From Anaerolineales bacterium (lineage in GTDB: Bacteria > Chloroflexota > Anaerolineae > Anaerolineales > Villigracilaceae): a stretch of DNA of 38,062 nucleotides. Position numbers and translations under genes: made by a program. A model generated the notes under the pieces. That model saw only the letters and a program-made list of their open reading frames with translations, ran no database searches and was not told the DNA's origin. Numbering within the stretch: position 1 is the stretch's first letter; each line of letters begins with the position of its first letter. The stretch spans positions 1 to 38,062 of the forward strand of contig JAGNWT010000036.1 of assembly GCA_017985935.1 (NCBI GenBank), written 5' to 3'. Of the stretch, positions 23,562 to 31,276 are shown in pieces.

Positions 23562-23875
23562 TGGTTTTGCTCCTTCTTTTTCTTTGAAGTAGCGGATGGC
23601 TTTTTTCCGCTGGGGGACTTCTTTTTGGAGGATGCTGCTTTTTTAGGAAGATCCTTCACATCCGAGTCGACCACGACGGGCGAAGCGGATTCAACAGCCG
23701 CGGGAGTTTGCTCCGCTTCTGCTTTGGTCTCTTCCGGAGCCTTATCTGAATTGTCGATGACCAATTCGAGGCGGCGGAGGAGGTACGATATACCAAACAA
23801 AATGCCCAACGGGATCAGGCATCTTAGAACAAACAACAGGGCCATAATAATCGGGCTGGAGGTTGTTTCGCTCAT
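23558..23875 (-). CDS. Small membrane protein with Lys/Ser-rich tail
   Basis: A 105-residue protein with one N-terminal membrane helix (about residues 9-33) and a long polar tail: an acidic Glu/Ala segment, then Lys/Ser-rich repeats (KKAASSKKKSPSGKK). No Cys and no known domain. RBS AAGGAGGGG is 6 bp before the ATG. It is the first gene of the cytochrome b/c operon and its stop overlaps the nine-haem start by ATGA. The tight coupling suggests a subunit or assembly factor for the complex; the basic tail could contact phospholipid or the cytochrome b. Confidence 0.75.
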   Translation of the reverse strand: MSETTSSPIIMALLFVLRCLIPLGILFGISYLLRRLELVIDNSDKAPEETKAEAEQTPAAVESASPVVVDSDVKDLPKKAASSKKKSPSGKKPSATSKKKKEQNQ

Positions 23876-24039
23876 GATCTTCCCCTCCTTGATTGAAGTA
23901 TTGAGCCGCTTGTAACATGGATTGTAGCCATTGCATCTCCAAAACGAGCGTAGATTAATTTAAAGTTAAGTATAATCCCAAACCCCCAAAACCCTAAAAG
24001 GATGTTTGTCATGATTTTTATGGGATTTACAGGCAAAGA

Positions 24040-24072
24040 AAAACCCCGGGCAGTGTCACTGCCCGGGGTTTT
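24040..24072 (-). terminator. Strong terminator after the NrfD-like gene
   Basis: A perfect 14-bp stem, AAAACCCCGGGCAG with CTGCCCGGGGTTTT, around TGTCA, followed on the minus strand by TTTTTCTTT. It ends the 27027-24090 transcript. Confidence 0.9.
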
Positions 24073-24089
24073 GGGTCAAATCGAACCTT

Positions 24090-25355
24090 CTAATGTTCTT
24101 TGTGGCTACTTTTAAAGGGCAGGTACCGTGCCGCGAAACTAAACGCCAGAAGCCAGTATGAAATTACCAGAGATGCCACGGCAAACTCCACCCAGGTTGG
24201 GGCGTAGGAACTGACGCGGATGACCGGTGTGTAGGGGTCATATGTGGAGGAGGCGATCAACCCGGCGAAGTTGTAATTCCAACGGGTCAGAATGGCTGCA
24301 AAGATCGGGATGACCGATGCCGTCATCAGGTAGCGGAAGTTCTTGACCGATTTCGCAGACAACAGAAGCGCGCCTGCGATGGCAGGGAGCAGGGCTTGCC
24401 CAAGCCAGAATGCCATTGAATAGGGAGCGATGGCATTAAGCGCTTCGGTTTGCAGGGTGATATTACGGTCAAAGGAATAGTAGTTGGTTACCGCCCAGTC
24501 CCAAAGACGCAGGTAGGTAAGTAATAAGGTAACGCCGCCAGCGATGCGGGCTACGTCGTAAAGGACATCGTCTTTTACCAATCCCGGGCGCATCACACGG
24601 AAGATGATCACGCTCATGAAGAACAGAAGCGCAGTGCCGCCGCTCATTGCAGAGAACACGAACTGAGTGGGAGCGCTTTGATTGAACCAGACGCCGCGTC
24701 CATAAAGAACGGAGTAAGTCGCTCCGAGGGAGGCTTGGTGCAAAAGGGAAAGGGTCAACCCAATGACCGCCAACACGGGTCCGATCTTGTGCAGCCAGTG
24801 AGATAGACTCTTCGCCAACTCCACCGCTTTCTTTATGATCGGGTATTTTTCGTGCAGCGGATGTCCTTCAAAAAAGGGGAGTTCCACGATCACTGGCAGT
24901 AACTCAGCCACAAGCACGGTCAAGTACAAGACCACGCACATGGTGATCTCCCACAAGAGAGAGTGCACCTGCCAGAAGACAATGGGATGCCAAAAACGCA
25001 GCGGCTGACCAAGGTCAAAAAGCAGTACCATGCCGGCAGTGGAATATCCCAGGAAGCCAAGCAAGACAGCTAATTTGCCGACGATCTCAAAGCGCTTGAT
25101 GCGTAAGAGATAGACGATCACACCAAAGACGAAGGCTGAACCGCCCAATGAGATGGAGGAGAGGTCAATGGAGATCCACAAACCCCAGGGCACTTTGTTC
25201 GAAAGCCCGGTGACTTGTAACCCGTCTCGGAGAACAACGAACGCACCGACCAATCCAAATAGAACGCCAATGATCAGCAGTCCGATCCAGTAGGGGAAGA
25301 TGTCGACATATTTTTTTCCGAAACGGAGTTTAGGGTAATGAATGGTTGTTTGCAT
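24090..25355 (-). CDS. NrfD/HybB-type quinone-reactive membrane protein
   Basis: A 421-residue integral membrane protein with about ten helices and no haem motifs. Family features: an early helix followed by VPWGLWISIDLSSISLGGSAF, LFDLGQPLRFWH, HQASLGATY and a late ILTRWNYNFAG segment; these resemble HybB more than classical NrfD. Such proteins bind (mena)quinol and pass electrons to a partner ferredoxin. It begins 2 bp after the ferredoxin stop, with RBS AAGGGAG inside that gene's end. No molybdoenzyme subunit is linked to it here. Confidence 0.92.
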   Translation of the reverse strand: MQTTIHYPKLRFGKKYVDIFPYWIGLLIIGVLFGLVGAFVVLRDGLQVTGLSNKVPWGLWISIDLSSISLGGSAFVFGVIVYLLRIKRFEIVGKLAVLLGFLGYSTAGMVLLFDLGQPLRFWHPIVFWQVHSLLWEITMCVVLYLTVLVAELLPVIVELPFFEGHPLHEKYPIIKKAVELAKSLSHWLHKIGPVLAVIGLTLSLLHQASLGATYSVLYGRGVWFNQSAPTQFVFSAMSGGTALLFFMSVIIFRVMRPGLVKDDVLYDVARIAGGVTLLLTYLRLWDWAVTNYYSFDRNITLQTEALNAIAPYSMAFWLGQALLPAIAGALLLSAKSVKNFRYLMTASVIPIFAAILTRWNYNFAGLIASSTYDPYTPVIRVSSYAPTWVEFAVASLVISYWLLAFSFAARYLPFKSSHKEH

Positions 25356-25357
25356 GC

Positions 25358-26179
25358 CTAACTCCCTTGAAAGCGATTATCAGTTTGGGGAGGAATGTAA
25401 TACACGTGTGGCTCGGTGCTAAGTTCCTCGCGCAGGCGCATGATGGTCTTCGCTTCAGATAACGCGACCGAGACCGGGCTTTCAGGATTGTTCAGGTCGC
25501 CGAAAATGCGCGCTGTTGTGGGGCAGGCCACCACGCAGGCGGGAGTCGCTTGCGGGTCGATGCCTGGAACCAGTCCGCGTTCCAAACCAGGGTCAATGCG
25601 ATGGGTGCAGAAGGTGCATTTTTCCACCACGCCTCGCGGGCGGTTATCAACTTCCTGCAAACCAAAGGTCGGTGATTGCGGGCTTAGTTCAATTGGATCC
25701 CGCCAGTTAAAGACACGCGCATCGTAAGGACATGCAACCTGGCAATACCGGCAGCCGATGCAGCGGGTATAGTCCATGGCGACGATGCCGTCGGGTCGTT
25801 TGAAGGTGGCGCGGACCGGGCACACGTGTACGCAAGGCGCTTCCTGGCAATGCATGCAAGGACGTGAGAGGAAGAACTCTTCACCGCTTTGTGTGGTTTC
25901 AGTGGTCACCACGCAATACTTCATATCGTCCGCAAGGTTGTTGATCGCTTCGCATGCGAAGGTGCAGTATTGGCAGCCAATGCACAGATTGATGTCGATC
26001 AACATGCCCCATTGTGGACCATGTCCTTCTTCGCCGCCAGAGGATGCGTGCGCGGCTTTGTTTGTTATCGCAACCTGAGCTACTGCCGCCGCGCCCGCGA
26101 GCGCTCCGGTCAGCTTCAGAAAATCACGACGAGAGGCCGTGTTTTCCGAATCAGGTGCTTCTTTTTTAATCTCGCTCAT
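25358..26179 (-). CDS. Tat-exported four-cluster [4Fe-4S] ferredoxin, HybA/NrfC-like
   Basis: A 273-residue iron-sulphur electron carrier. A Tat signal (SRRDFLKLTGAL, residues 17-28) exports the folded protein. Sixteen cysteines form four cluster motifs: CIGCQYCTFAC (66-76), CMHCQEAPCVHVC, CIGCRYCQVAC and CTFCTH...CVVAC. It would connect the NrfD/HybB-like protein to the seven-haem cytochrome encoded just upstream. RBS TGGAGG is 7 bp before the ATG. Confidence 0.95.
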   Translation of the reverse strand: MSEIKKEAPDSENTASRRDFLKLTGALAGAAAVAQVAITNKAAHASSGGEEGHGPQWGMLIDINLCIGCQYCTFACEAINNLADDMKYCVVTTETTQSGEEFFLSRPCMHCQEAPCVHVCPVRATFKRPDGIVAMDYTRCIGCRYCQVACPYDARVFNWRDPIELSPQSPTFGLQEVDNRPRGVVEKCTFCTHRIDPGLERGLVPGIDPQATPACVVACPTTARIFGDLNNPESPVSVALSEAKTIMRLREELSTEPHVYYIPPQTDNRFQGS

Positions 26180-26214
26180 AGTAAGCCTCCATTGTGTTCA
26201 CTGGAACGGCAAGC

Positions 26215-27027
26215 CTATTTATTCTCTGAGGCTTTGCCGGGGTCTTTGCCTACCAGAGCCCACGATAATATGCCGCCAATGAGCATACCTGCAAACACGA
26301 GTGTCCAGGACGGCATTTTGATCCCGCCTTCAACGGGGGCGGCAACTTCTTCGGTCGGTTCGGGAGTTGCATCGATCGTTGCTGCAGGGGTGGTGACAAC
26401 TTTGACTTCAAGACCAGCATCTACCATGCGGCTGGCTTCATGAAGGTCTGTATGGCATTCGTCACAAGTTTGCACGGCAACCACCAGGGTGTGATTCCTG
26501 TCTTCACCCATGTGGCAGTTTACGCAACTAAGCCCAGCCTGGAAGTGAGTCGATTCAAGCATGGATCTCATTTCCTTCTTGTGGCAGTTTTCGCAGACAG
26601 TGCGTGAGCCGTCGGAGAGCTTCAATCCCTGTGAGTGCTGTTCATGGCAGCTGATGCAGGTCAAGCCCACTTCGCCATGCTGACTGCCCGCCAATTGTCC
26701 GGCGATATTCTCACCGACCACATCAGAGTGACAGACCAGACAAGTGGTCTCTTCGCTTTCAACGGTGTATTTGGCATCATCGGGATGTTCCTTGCCGCTG
26801 TCTGCCAGCTTATGACAAACGAGGCAGCTTACATTACCCGTATTGTGGTGGCTTCCTTCCCAAAGCTGCGCCGCCAGTTCATGGCAAACGAGGCAGTCCT
26901 GAAGATCCCGTTCCTGATACTCTGGCGTCGCAGAGACGTTCGTGGAAGGGGAGAAGACCAACACAACAAGCGCGGTGAGTAGGGCGACCCCCGCGATCAA
27001 CAAGATTGTTTTTTGCATTTTTTTCAT
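26215..27027 (-). CDS. Seven-haem cytochrome c with C-terminal membrane anchor
   Basis: A 270-residue exported cytochrome with a signal peptide (about 6-33), seven CXXCH motifs (three CLVCH, then CISCH, CENCH, CVNCH, CDECH), a Thr/Pro/Glu-rich linker and a C-terminal helix (about 238-257). It is the first gene of the unit cytochrome-ferredoxin-NrfD, 35 bp ahead of the ferredoxin. Role: electron exchange between the ferredoxin/NrfD module and other cytochromes. RBS AGGAG lies 10 bp before the ATG; a second Met at residue 4 could also start it. Confidence 0.92.
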   Translation of the reverse strand: MKKMQKTILLIAGVALLTALVVLVFSPSTNVSATPEYQERDLQDCLVCHELAAQLWEGSHHNTGNVSCLVCHKLADSGKEHPDDAKYTVESEETTCLVCHSDVVGENIAGQLAGSQHGEVGLTCISCHEQHSQGLKLSDGSRTVCENCHKKEMRSMLESTHFQAGLSCVNCHMGEDRNHTLVVAVQTCDECHTDLHEASRMVDAGLEVKVVTTPAATIDATPEPTEEVAAPVEGGIKMPSWTLVFAGMLIGGILSWALVGKDPGKASENK

Positions 27028-27079
27028 TATTTACATTCTCCTGAAAACAGAAGGATTACTCCATTTGTGATGTTACAGT

Positions 27080-27108
27080 TTAATAATCAGATTAGTAAGT
27101 GCAAACAA
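27080..27108 (-). promoter_or_regulatory. Weak candidate promoter of the seven-haem/ferredoxin/NrfD unit
   Basis: -35 TTGTTT (27108-27103), 17-bp spacer, -10 TATTAA (27085-27080) on the minus strand, 53 bp before the start codon and downstream of a terminator. Confidence 0.35.
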
Positions 27109-27146
27109 TCACAAACTGTTAGAATGAATGTCACTGGGATTAAATG

Positions 27147-27186
27147 AAAAAAAGATGACGGACATTGCTGTCCGCCATCTTTTTTT
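27147..27186. terminator. Terminator after the ten-haem lipoprotein gene
   Basis: Arms 27147-27164 and 27169-27186 (core GATGACGGACA/TGTCCGCCATC, one mismatch) around TTGC, with A-run and T-run on both sides. It isolates the ten-haem gene from the seven-haem unit. Confidence 0.9.
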
Positions 27187-27203
27187 GAAGCTTATATCAA
27201 GTC

Positions 27204-29414
27204 TTACTGGGGAGCAGGAGCTTCAGGGCGTGTGTACTTGGTCACATCACCGCCGAGGTCTTCGATCGAGTCGATCAAGATCTGAACGATGTATTTCGGA
27301 TTGTGTACGAACGCACCAGGATCCTTCTGGACGTACTGGTAGTTGAAGGCCGCGCGGAGCAGGCGAGGAGTGAAGGCGTTGTAACGAACATTGGCGCCCT
27401 TGTCATCCTTGTCAGCTTCGCCGTTCTTGTCGGCATCCACGAAGAAGTACGGGTGGCTGTGTGAGTCGTAAACGAGAGGCAAAGCAGACTTGGTCTCAGC
27501 GTAGGCAGACACTTCAGCGTACAGAGCTTCAGCGAGGGTGTCGATTTCGCCCTTGATACCTTCAGTTACATCACCGTCACCGTCGTAGTCCACATCGGTT
27601 TCGCGAATGGCTTCGGGGTCAGTGGTGTCATGGCAGGTTTCGCAGGATTCGACCTTGGGTTCGAGAGCGTGGACATCATGGCAGTCCGCGCATTTATCCA
27701 TCTTGCCGGCCTCGTCAGCATGCATGTTCTTGCCAACATAGGTCTTGCCTTCGTACTGGTAGGCACCGAGGGTGTCGCCACCGAAGAGGGTAGCGCCAGC
27801 GGCGAAGTAGTGGATGTTCTTGAAGCTGATCTTGGCGTCAACAGTGTCGACGTCCTTGCCGCGCAGAGCATTGTTCATGCTGGTGGTGGATTCGCGACCC
27901 ATGTGGCACAAGATGCAGAGGTTGGAGTCATCAGCGACGAAAGCGCCGTCGGCATCCTTACCGCCCAAGCTGACTGTCTTGCCGGAGGGGAAGGTCACAG
28001 ACTTAACTTCGTAGCGGTTGGGCCAATTGGCTTCGTCATGGCAGGTGGAGCACAGGAAGCCGTTGGCAGAAGGCATGGCGGAAAGACCAGTGGTCACGGT
28101 GGAGCCGGTGCCGGTCACGACGACGGAGCCGCCGACCTTAAGGAAGGTGGGCAGACCATCGGCGGTGTGACACTTCACGCAGCCGAACGGAACGGTGTAG
28201 TCTTCGCCATCCCAATCACGGAAGGGCATGGTGTCGCCAGCGAAGTGGCCGGCGTCGGTGCGGGCGAGAGTGCTGACATCACCACCCATGTCTTCGATCG
28301 AATCGAAGAGCAATTGGACGATGTACTTGTTGCCGTGGGCGAACGCACCGGGATCCTTCAAGGAAACCTGGTAGTTATAAGCAGCCTTCAGCAAGCGGGG
28401 AGTCCAATTCGGGTAGGCTTTGCCATCGGCGCCCATGAAGTAAGGATAGGTCGCTGCATCGTACTTGATCTCAGCGCCGGCCTTATCAGTGGCGTACTTC
28501 TGGATCTCAGCCAACAGGATTGTCTGCAGGCCTTCGATCTCATAGAACATACCTTCTTCAACATCGCCGTCGCCATCATAGTCAGGCGTGGAGGAGATCA
28601 TGCGGATGTTCTTGAGGTCTTCAACAGCAGCAACGCCTTCATGGCAGTTGGCGCATTGATCAACCTTCACCTCGAGGGTATGGGGGTTGTGACAGCCCGT
28701 GCAGGAGTCGTAGCCCTTAACATGGGTGTTCTTGGAGTCGTAGCCCTTACCATCGTATTCATAACCACCATGGGTCATGCCGCCGTAAAGGGTGGCAGCC
28801 GCGGCGTAGTAATGAACATTGCGGAAACCGAGTTTGACATCGTTGCCCTGGTCATCCTTGACAGGAGCGGGAACGGCATCGGGGTCAACATTCTCACCGA
28901 ACTTGGCGATGAGACCATCTACGCTGACCTTGGACTCGCGTCCCTGATGGCATTCCATACAACGGACATCGTCACCGGCTTTGATTTCAACACCGGAGGG
29001 GAAGATGACGGTTGTCTTGGAAATGGTGCCGGCATTGTGGCAGGCTTCGCATTGAATGCCTTGGGCATTCGCGGCTGCAACAGGGGCATCTACTTTATTG
29101 GCTTCAGAGCCGTCCACACCGAGGTAGTCTTGATAACCAGCGGTGCTATGGCACTTGGCGCATGTGGTGGGGACGCCATCGGGGTTTTCCGCGGCATCAT
29201 CCCAATGACGGAAGGGTTCGCCGGCGATATCATTATGGCCAGAGCCTTTCCAGTCTTCCATGTACGGAACCACCACCTCGGGCGCGGCGGGGGCTTCGGG
29301 GGCTTCAGTCACTGCCGGGGAGGCAGCTTCAGTTGCTGCGCCGCCGCAAGCTGCTAAAACGGCGCCGGCAACGATCATGAGGCCGATCAAAACGAGCATT
29401 TTCTTCAAATTCAT
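27204..29414 (-). CDS. Ten-haem lipoprotein cytochrome c, tandem pentahaem duplication
   Basis: A 736-residue surface lipoprotein. Lipobox LAAC (Cys23) with a following Ala/Pro/Glu linker, then two homologous halves (about 52-385 and 386-730). Haem motifs: CAKCH, CEACH, CMECH, CTGCH, CANCH in half 1; CVKCH, CSTCH, CILCH, CADCH, CETCH in half 2. Both halves share PFR-x-WD, the NVHYY/NIHYF and ATL-x-GG segments, a calcium-loop-like DYDGDGDV-x-EG (278-288 and 609-619) and an end block DPGAF...KYIVQ...DSIED-x-GGDV. No CXXCK site is present, so it is not NrfA. A lipid-anchored ten-haem protein of two pentahaem domains recalls MtrC/OmcA in plan; that is analogy, not homology. RBS AAAGGAG is 9 bp before the ATG. 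Monocistronic. Confidence 0.93.
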   Translation of the reverse strand: MNLKKMLVLIGLMIVAGAVLAACGGAATEAASPAVTEAPEAPAAPEVVVPYMEDWKGSGHNDIAGEPFRHWDDAAENPDGVPTTCAKCHSTAGYQDYLGVDGSEANKVDAPVAAANAQGIQCEACHNAGTISKTTVIFPSGVEIKAGDDVRCMECHQGRESKVSVDGLIAKFGENVDPDAVPAPVKDDQGNDVKLGFRNVHYYAAAATLYGGMTHGGYEYDGKGYDSKNTHVKGYDSCTGCHNPHTLEVKVDQCANCHEGVAAVEDLKNIRMISSTPDYDGDGDVEEGMFYEIEGLQTILLAEIQKYATDKAGAEIKYDAATYPYFMGADGKAYPNWTPRLLKAAYNYQVSLKDPGAFAHGNKYIVQLLFDSIEDMGGDVSTLARTDAGHFAGDTMPFRDWDGEDYTVPFGCVKCHTADGLPTFLKVGGSVVVTGTGSTVTTGLSAMPSANGFLCSTCHDEANWPNRYEVKSVTFPSGKTVSLGGKDADGAFVADDSNLCILCHMGRESTTSMNNALRGKDVDTVDAKISFKNIHYFAAGATLFGGDTLGAYQYEGKTYVGKNMHADEAGKMDKCADCHDVHALEPKVESCETCHDTTDPEAIRETDVDYDGDGDVTEGIKGEIDTLAEALYAEVSAYAETKSALPLVYDSHSHPYFFVDADKNGEADKDDKGANVRYNAFTPRLLRAAFNYQYVQKDPGAFVHNPKYIVQILIDSIEDLGGDVTKYTRPEAPAPQ

Positions 29415-29534
29415 TTTAGTATTCTCCTTTTGTGAAAATGAAACAAAGTACCGATCCGATATTTTTCTGTTGTTCTGCCTCCTTTGGGTGGAGTAAGTGT
29501 TTTAGATTAACACATTATGAGGAATTACCTCGAA

Positions 29535-29563
29535 ATTCTAAGCATCTTGAAGATTAATAACAA
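29535..29563 (-). promoter_or_regulatory. Candidate promoter of the ten-haem cytochrome
   Basis: -35 TTGTTA (29563-29558), 17-bp spacer, -10 TAGAAT (29540-29535) on the minus strand. The predicted start near 29528 gives a leader of about 113 nt. Confidence 0.5.
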
Positions 29564-29584
29564 GTTAATTTGCAATGGAAAACG

Positions 29585-29600
29585 TGTGACAAAAGTCACT
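29585..29600 (-). promoter_or_regulatory. Crp/Fnr-family-like operator
   Basis: TGTGA-CAAAAG-TCACT matches the Crp pattern TGTGA-N6-TCACA at 9 of 10 conserved positions. Its centre is about 64 bp upstream of the predicted ten-haem transcription start, a usual activator position. The binding regulator is not in the window. Confidence 0.5.
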
Positions 29601-29812
29601 ATAAATTGGACATATTATATAGACTTTTCAACCCCGGTACATTAAAACAGTTCAGCGACCCGATCCTATTTTTGAGGCGGTTATAAATTCTGCTTTTGTG
29701 GCATGGGCGAGTAATAAAAAAATATGGATTTTATGAGCGAACCTATTTTTAATTCCTCGTTCTTTTGTGAGCGTTAAAAAAATCACCCTCACAGGAATGA
29801 TAAGAGGGTTAA

Positions 29813-29841
29813 TTGACGCATTATCTCCTTGCATGTATAAT
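29813..29841 (+). promoter_or_regulatory. Promoter of the DUF4388/GTPase cluster
   Basis: -35 TTGACG (29813-29818), 17-bp spacer, -10 TATAAT (29836-29841). Predicted start near 29848, followed by GGGAGG and AGAGGA before the ATG at 29883. Confidence 0.8.
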
Positions 29842-29882
29842 TTTCAAACCCACCCATTGAAGGGAGGTCTAGCAGAGGATAT

Positions 29883-30689
29883 ATGGCGCTACGCGGAAAT
29901 TTACGTGATTTCACGATCACACAACTTCTCAACCTGATAAACCTTGCCAGCAAGACCGGTACATTGGTTGTGGATGGACCTTCGGAACAGGCACATATTT
30001 CCTTTCGCGACGGCAAACTTGCCTATGCCAGAGTCGGCAAGGATGATGGAAGTCTGGCTGCTGTTTTGCATAAAGCCAACAAGATCAATGCCAATCAATA
30101 TCGTGCGATCACAGACCGCGCAGGCCAGATGACCGATAAGGAGCTTGGCCTGCTTTTGATTAACGCAGGGTATGTGACCCAGGAAGATATCCTGATGAAT
30201 TTGCAGGGATACTTTACGGAGATGATCAGAAGATTGTTCACGTGGGTGGAAGGCATCTTCCGTTTTGAAAATGAAATGCTCCCCCCGGCTGACCGCATTA
30301 ATGTACGGCTTGATCTTGAGAACATCATCATCGAGGGGTCGCGCCAGTTGCGCGAGTTGGAACAATTGCAGGATGAGATCCCAAGCCTGGATATGGCTTT
30401 GAAATTCACCGAGCGGCCGTTAACCAATGTGAACTTGAGCGTGGAAGAGTGGAAGGTTGTAAAGTACGTCGATCCGAAAAATACCATGCGGCAGATCGCG
30501 AATACGAACAGACTGAGTGAAGTTCAGATTCGCAGGATCGTATATGGTTTGTTGCAGGCGGGATTAGTGGAGATGGCGCGTCCAGCCGGTGCGGTTCCTC
30601 CCCCCAACCCGAAGCAGTTCCCGACACAGGATAAACAAGAACAGAAAAACCTGATCAACAAATTGATCGGTCGCATTCGCACAATGTAG
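29883..30689 (+). CDS. DUF4388 domain protein with C-terminal winged-helix-like region
   Basis: A 268-residue cytoplasmic protein. The N terminus (about 1-110) has the DUF4388 signature MALRGNLRDFTITQLLNLI ... SKTGTLVV ... ISFRDGKLAYA, a domain found next to Mgl-type GTPases and response regulators in several phyla. The C-terminal part (about 180-235) looks like a winged helix (MRQIANTNRLSEVQIRRIVYGLLQAGLVE). It may scaffold the following GTPase. First gene of a plus-strand cluster with a good promoter. Confidence 0.82.
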   Translation: MALRGNLRDFTITQLLNLINLASKTGTLVVDGPSEQAHISFRDGKLAYARVGKDDGSLAAVLHKANKINANQYRAITDRAGQMTDKELGLLLINAGYVTQEDILMNLQGYFTEMIRRLFTWVEGIFRFENEMLPPADRINVRLDLENIIIEGSRQLRELEQLQDEIPSLDMALKFTERPLTNVNLSVEEWKVVKYVDPKNTMRQIANTNRLSEVQIRRIVYGLLQAGLVEMARPAGAVPPPNPKQFPTQDKQEQKNLINKLIGRIRTM

Positions 30690-30715
30690 TCATCTGGGTC
30701 AGAAGGATAGGAATC

Positions 30716-31249
30716 ATGAAAACGGTCAAAATGGTAGTGACGGGTCCATTCAGCGCTGGCAAGACTCAGTTCATTCAGTCTGTCAGTGAAATTGATGTGG
30801 TGGCCACGGAACGCAAGATTTCTTCAGACGAAGAACGCTCGGTAAAATCTGCGACAACAGTGGCAATGGATTTTGGCCGCATCACCGTGGATGAGGACCT
30901 GGTCCTTTACCTTTTTGGTACTCCCGGACAGAAACGCTTCGACTTTATGTGGGAGATCCTCTCTGAGGGCATGTTGGGTTTTATCGTAATGGTGGATAGC
31001 ACCCGCCCCGAGACCTTCCGTGAGGCGCGCTCGATCCTGGAAACTTTCCGCGCATACGCTCCAACCCCTTATGTGGTGGCTGCCAATAAGCAGGATGCCG
31101 AAGATGCGTGGGAGATCGAGGATGTGCGGCACGCGTTGCGGCTTGATAGCAGCACCAAGTTATTGCCATGCGTGGCAACAAAGCGCGATACCGTGAAGAC
31201 CGTCCTGCTTGAGTTGTTGTACAGTATCCTCAATGAAATGGATTCCTGA
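30716..31249 (+). CDS. Small Ras-like GTPase, CvnD/MglA group
   Basis: A 177-residue GTP-binding protein. G1 is GPFSAGKT (10-17), G3 is the unusual FGTPGQ (68-72 region) with no preceding Asp, G4 is ANKQD (Asn124-Asp127). The segment TTVAMDFGRIT followed by LVLYLFGTPGQ is the pattern of conservon CvnD GTPases, best known from actinobacteria, where they work with a roadblock protein and a sensor kinase. Here the partners are the DUF4388 protein just upstream and perhaps the multi-GAF protein at 36168. RBS AAGGATAGGA lies directly before the ATG. Confidence 0.9.
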   Translation: MKTVKMVVTGPFSAGKTQFIQSVSEIDVVATERKISSDEERSVKSATTVAMDFGRITVDEDLVLYLFGTPGQKRFDFMWEILSEGMLGFIVMVDSTRPETFREARSILETFRAYAPTPYVVAANKQDAEDAWEIEDVRHALRLDSSTKLLPCVATKRDTVKTVLLELLYSILNEMDS

Positions 31250-31276
31250 AAGCAGGGAAGCGGGTGATCATTTACT

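Larger units (their letters stand above)
29415..29882. other. 468-bp divergent regulatory region
   Basis: Non-coding gap between the ten-haem cytochrome (minus) and the DUF4388 gene (plus). It holds a promoter for each side and a Crp/Fnr-like palindrome, annotated separately. The middle (about 29601-29810) is AT-rich and I see nothing else convincing in it, apart from short 6-bp inverted repeats near 29767-29810. Confidence 0.7.

Noticed and set aside
23971..24075. Possible plus-strand small RNA: TATAAT at 23971 followed by the 24040-24072 hairpin
   Set aside because: No -35 hexamer at a proper distance, and the hairpin is explained as the terminator of the minus-strand NrfD-like gene. A short ATG frame inside it lacks coding features.
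27630..29357. A 575-residue open frame on the plus strand
   Set aside because: It lies entirely antisense to the ten-haem cytochrome, has no RBS or promoter and no domain pattern; the minus-strand gene has ten haem motifs and a lipobox. The open frame follows from biased codon use.
26215..29414. NrfA-type nitrite reductase or hydroxylamine oxidoreductase
   Set aside because: No CXXCK motif is found in the seven- or ten-haem protein and haem numbers do not fit NrfA (five) or octahaem enzymes. Activity therefore cannot be assigned.
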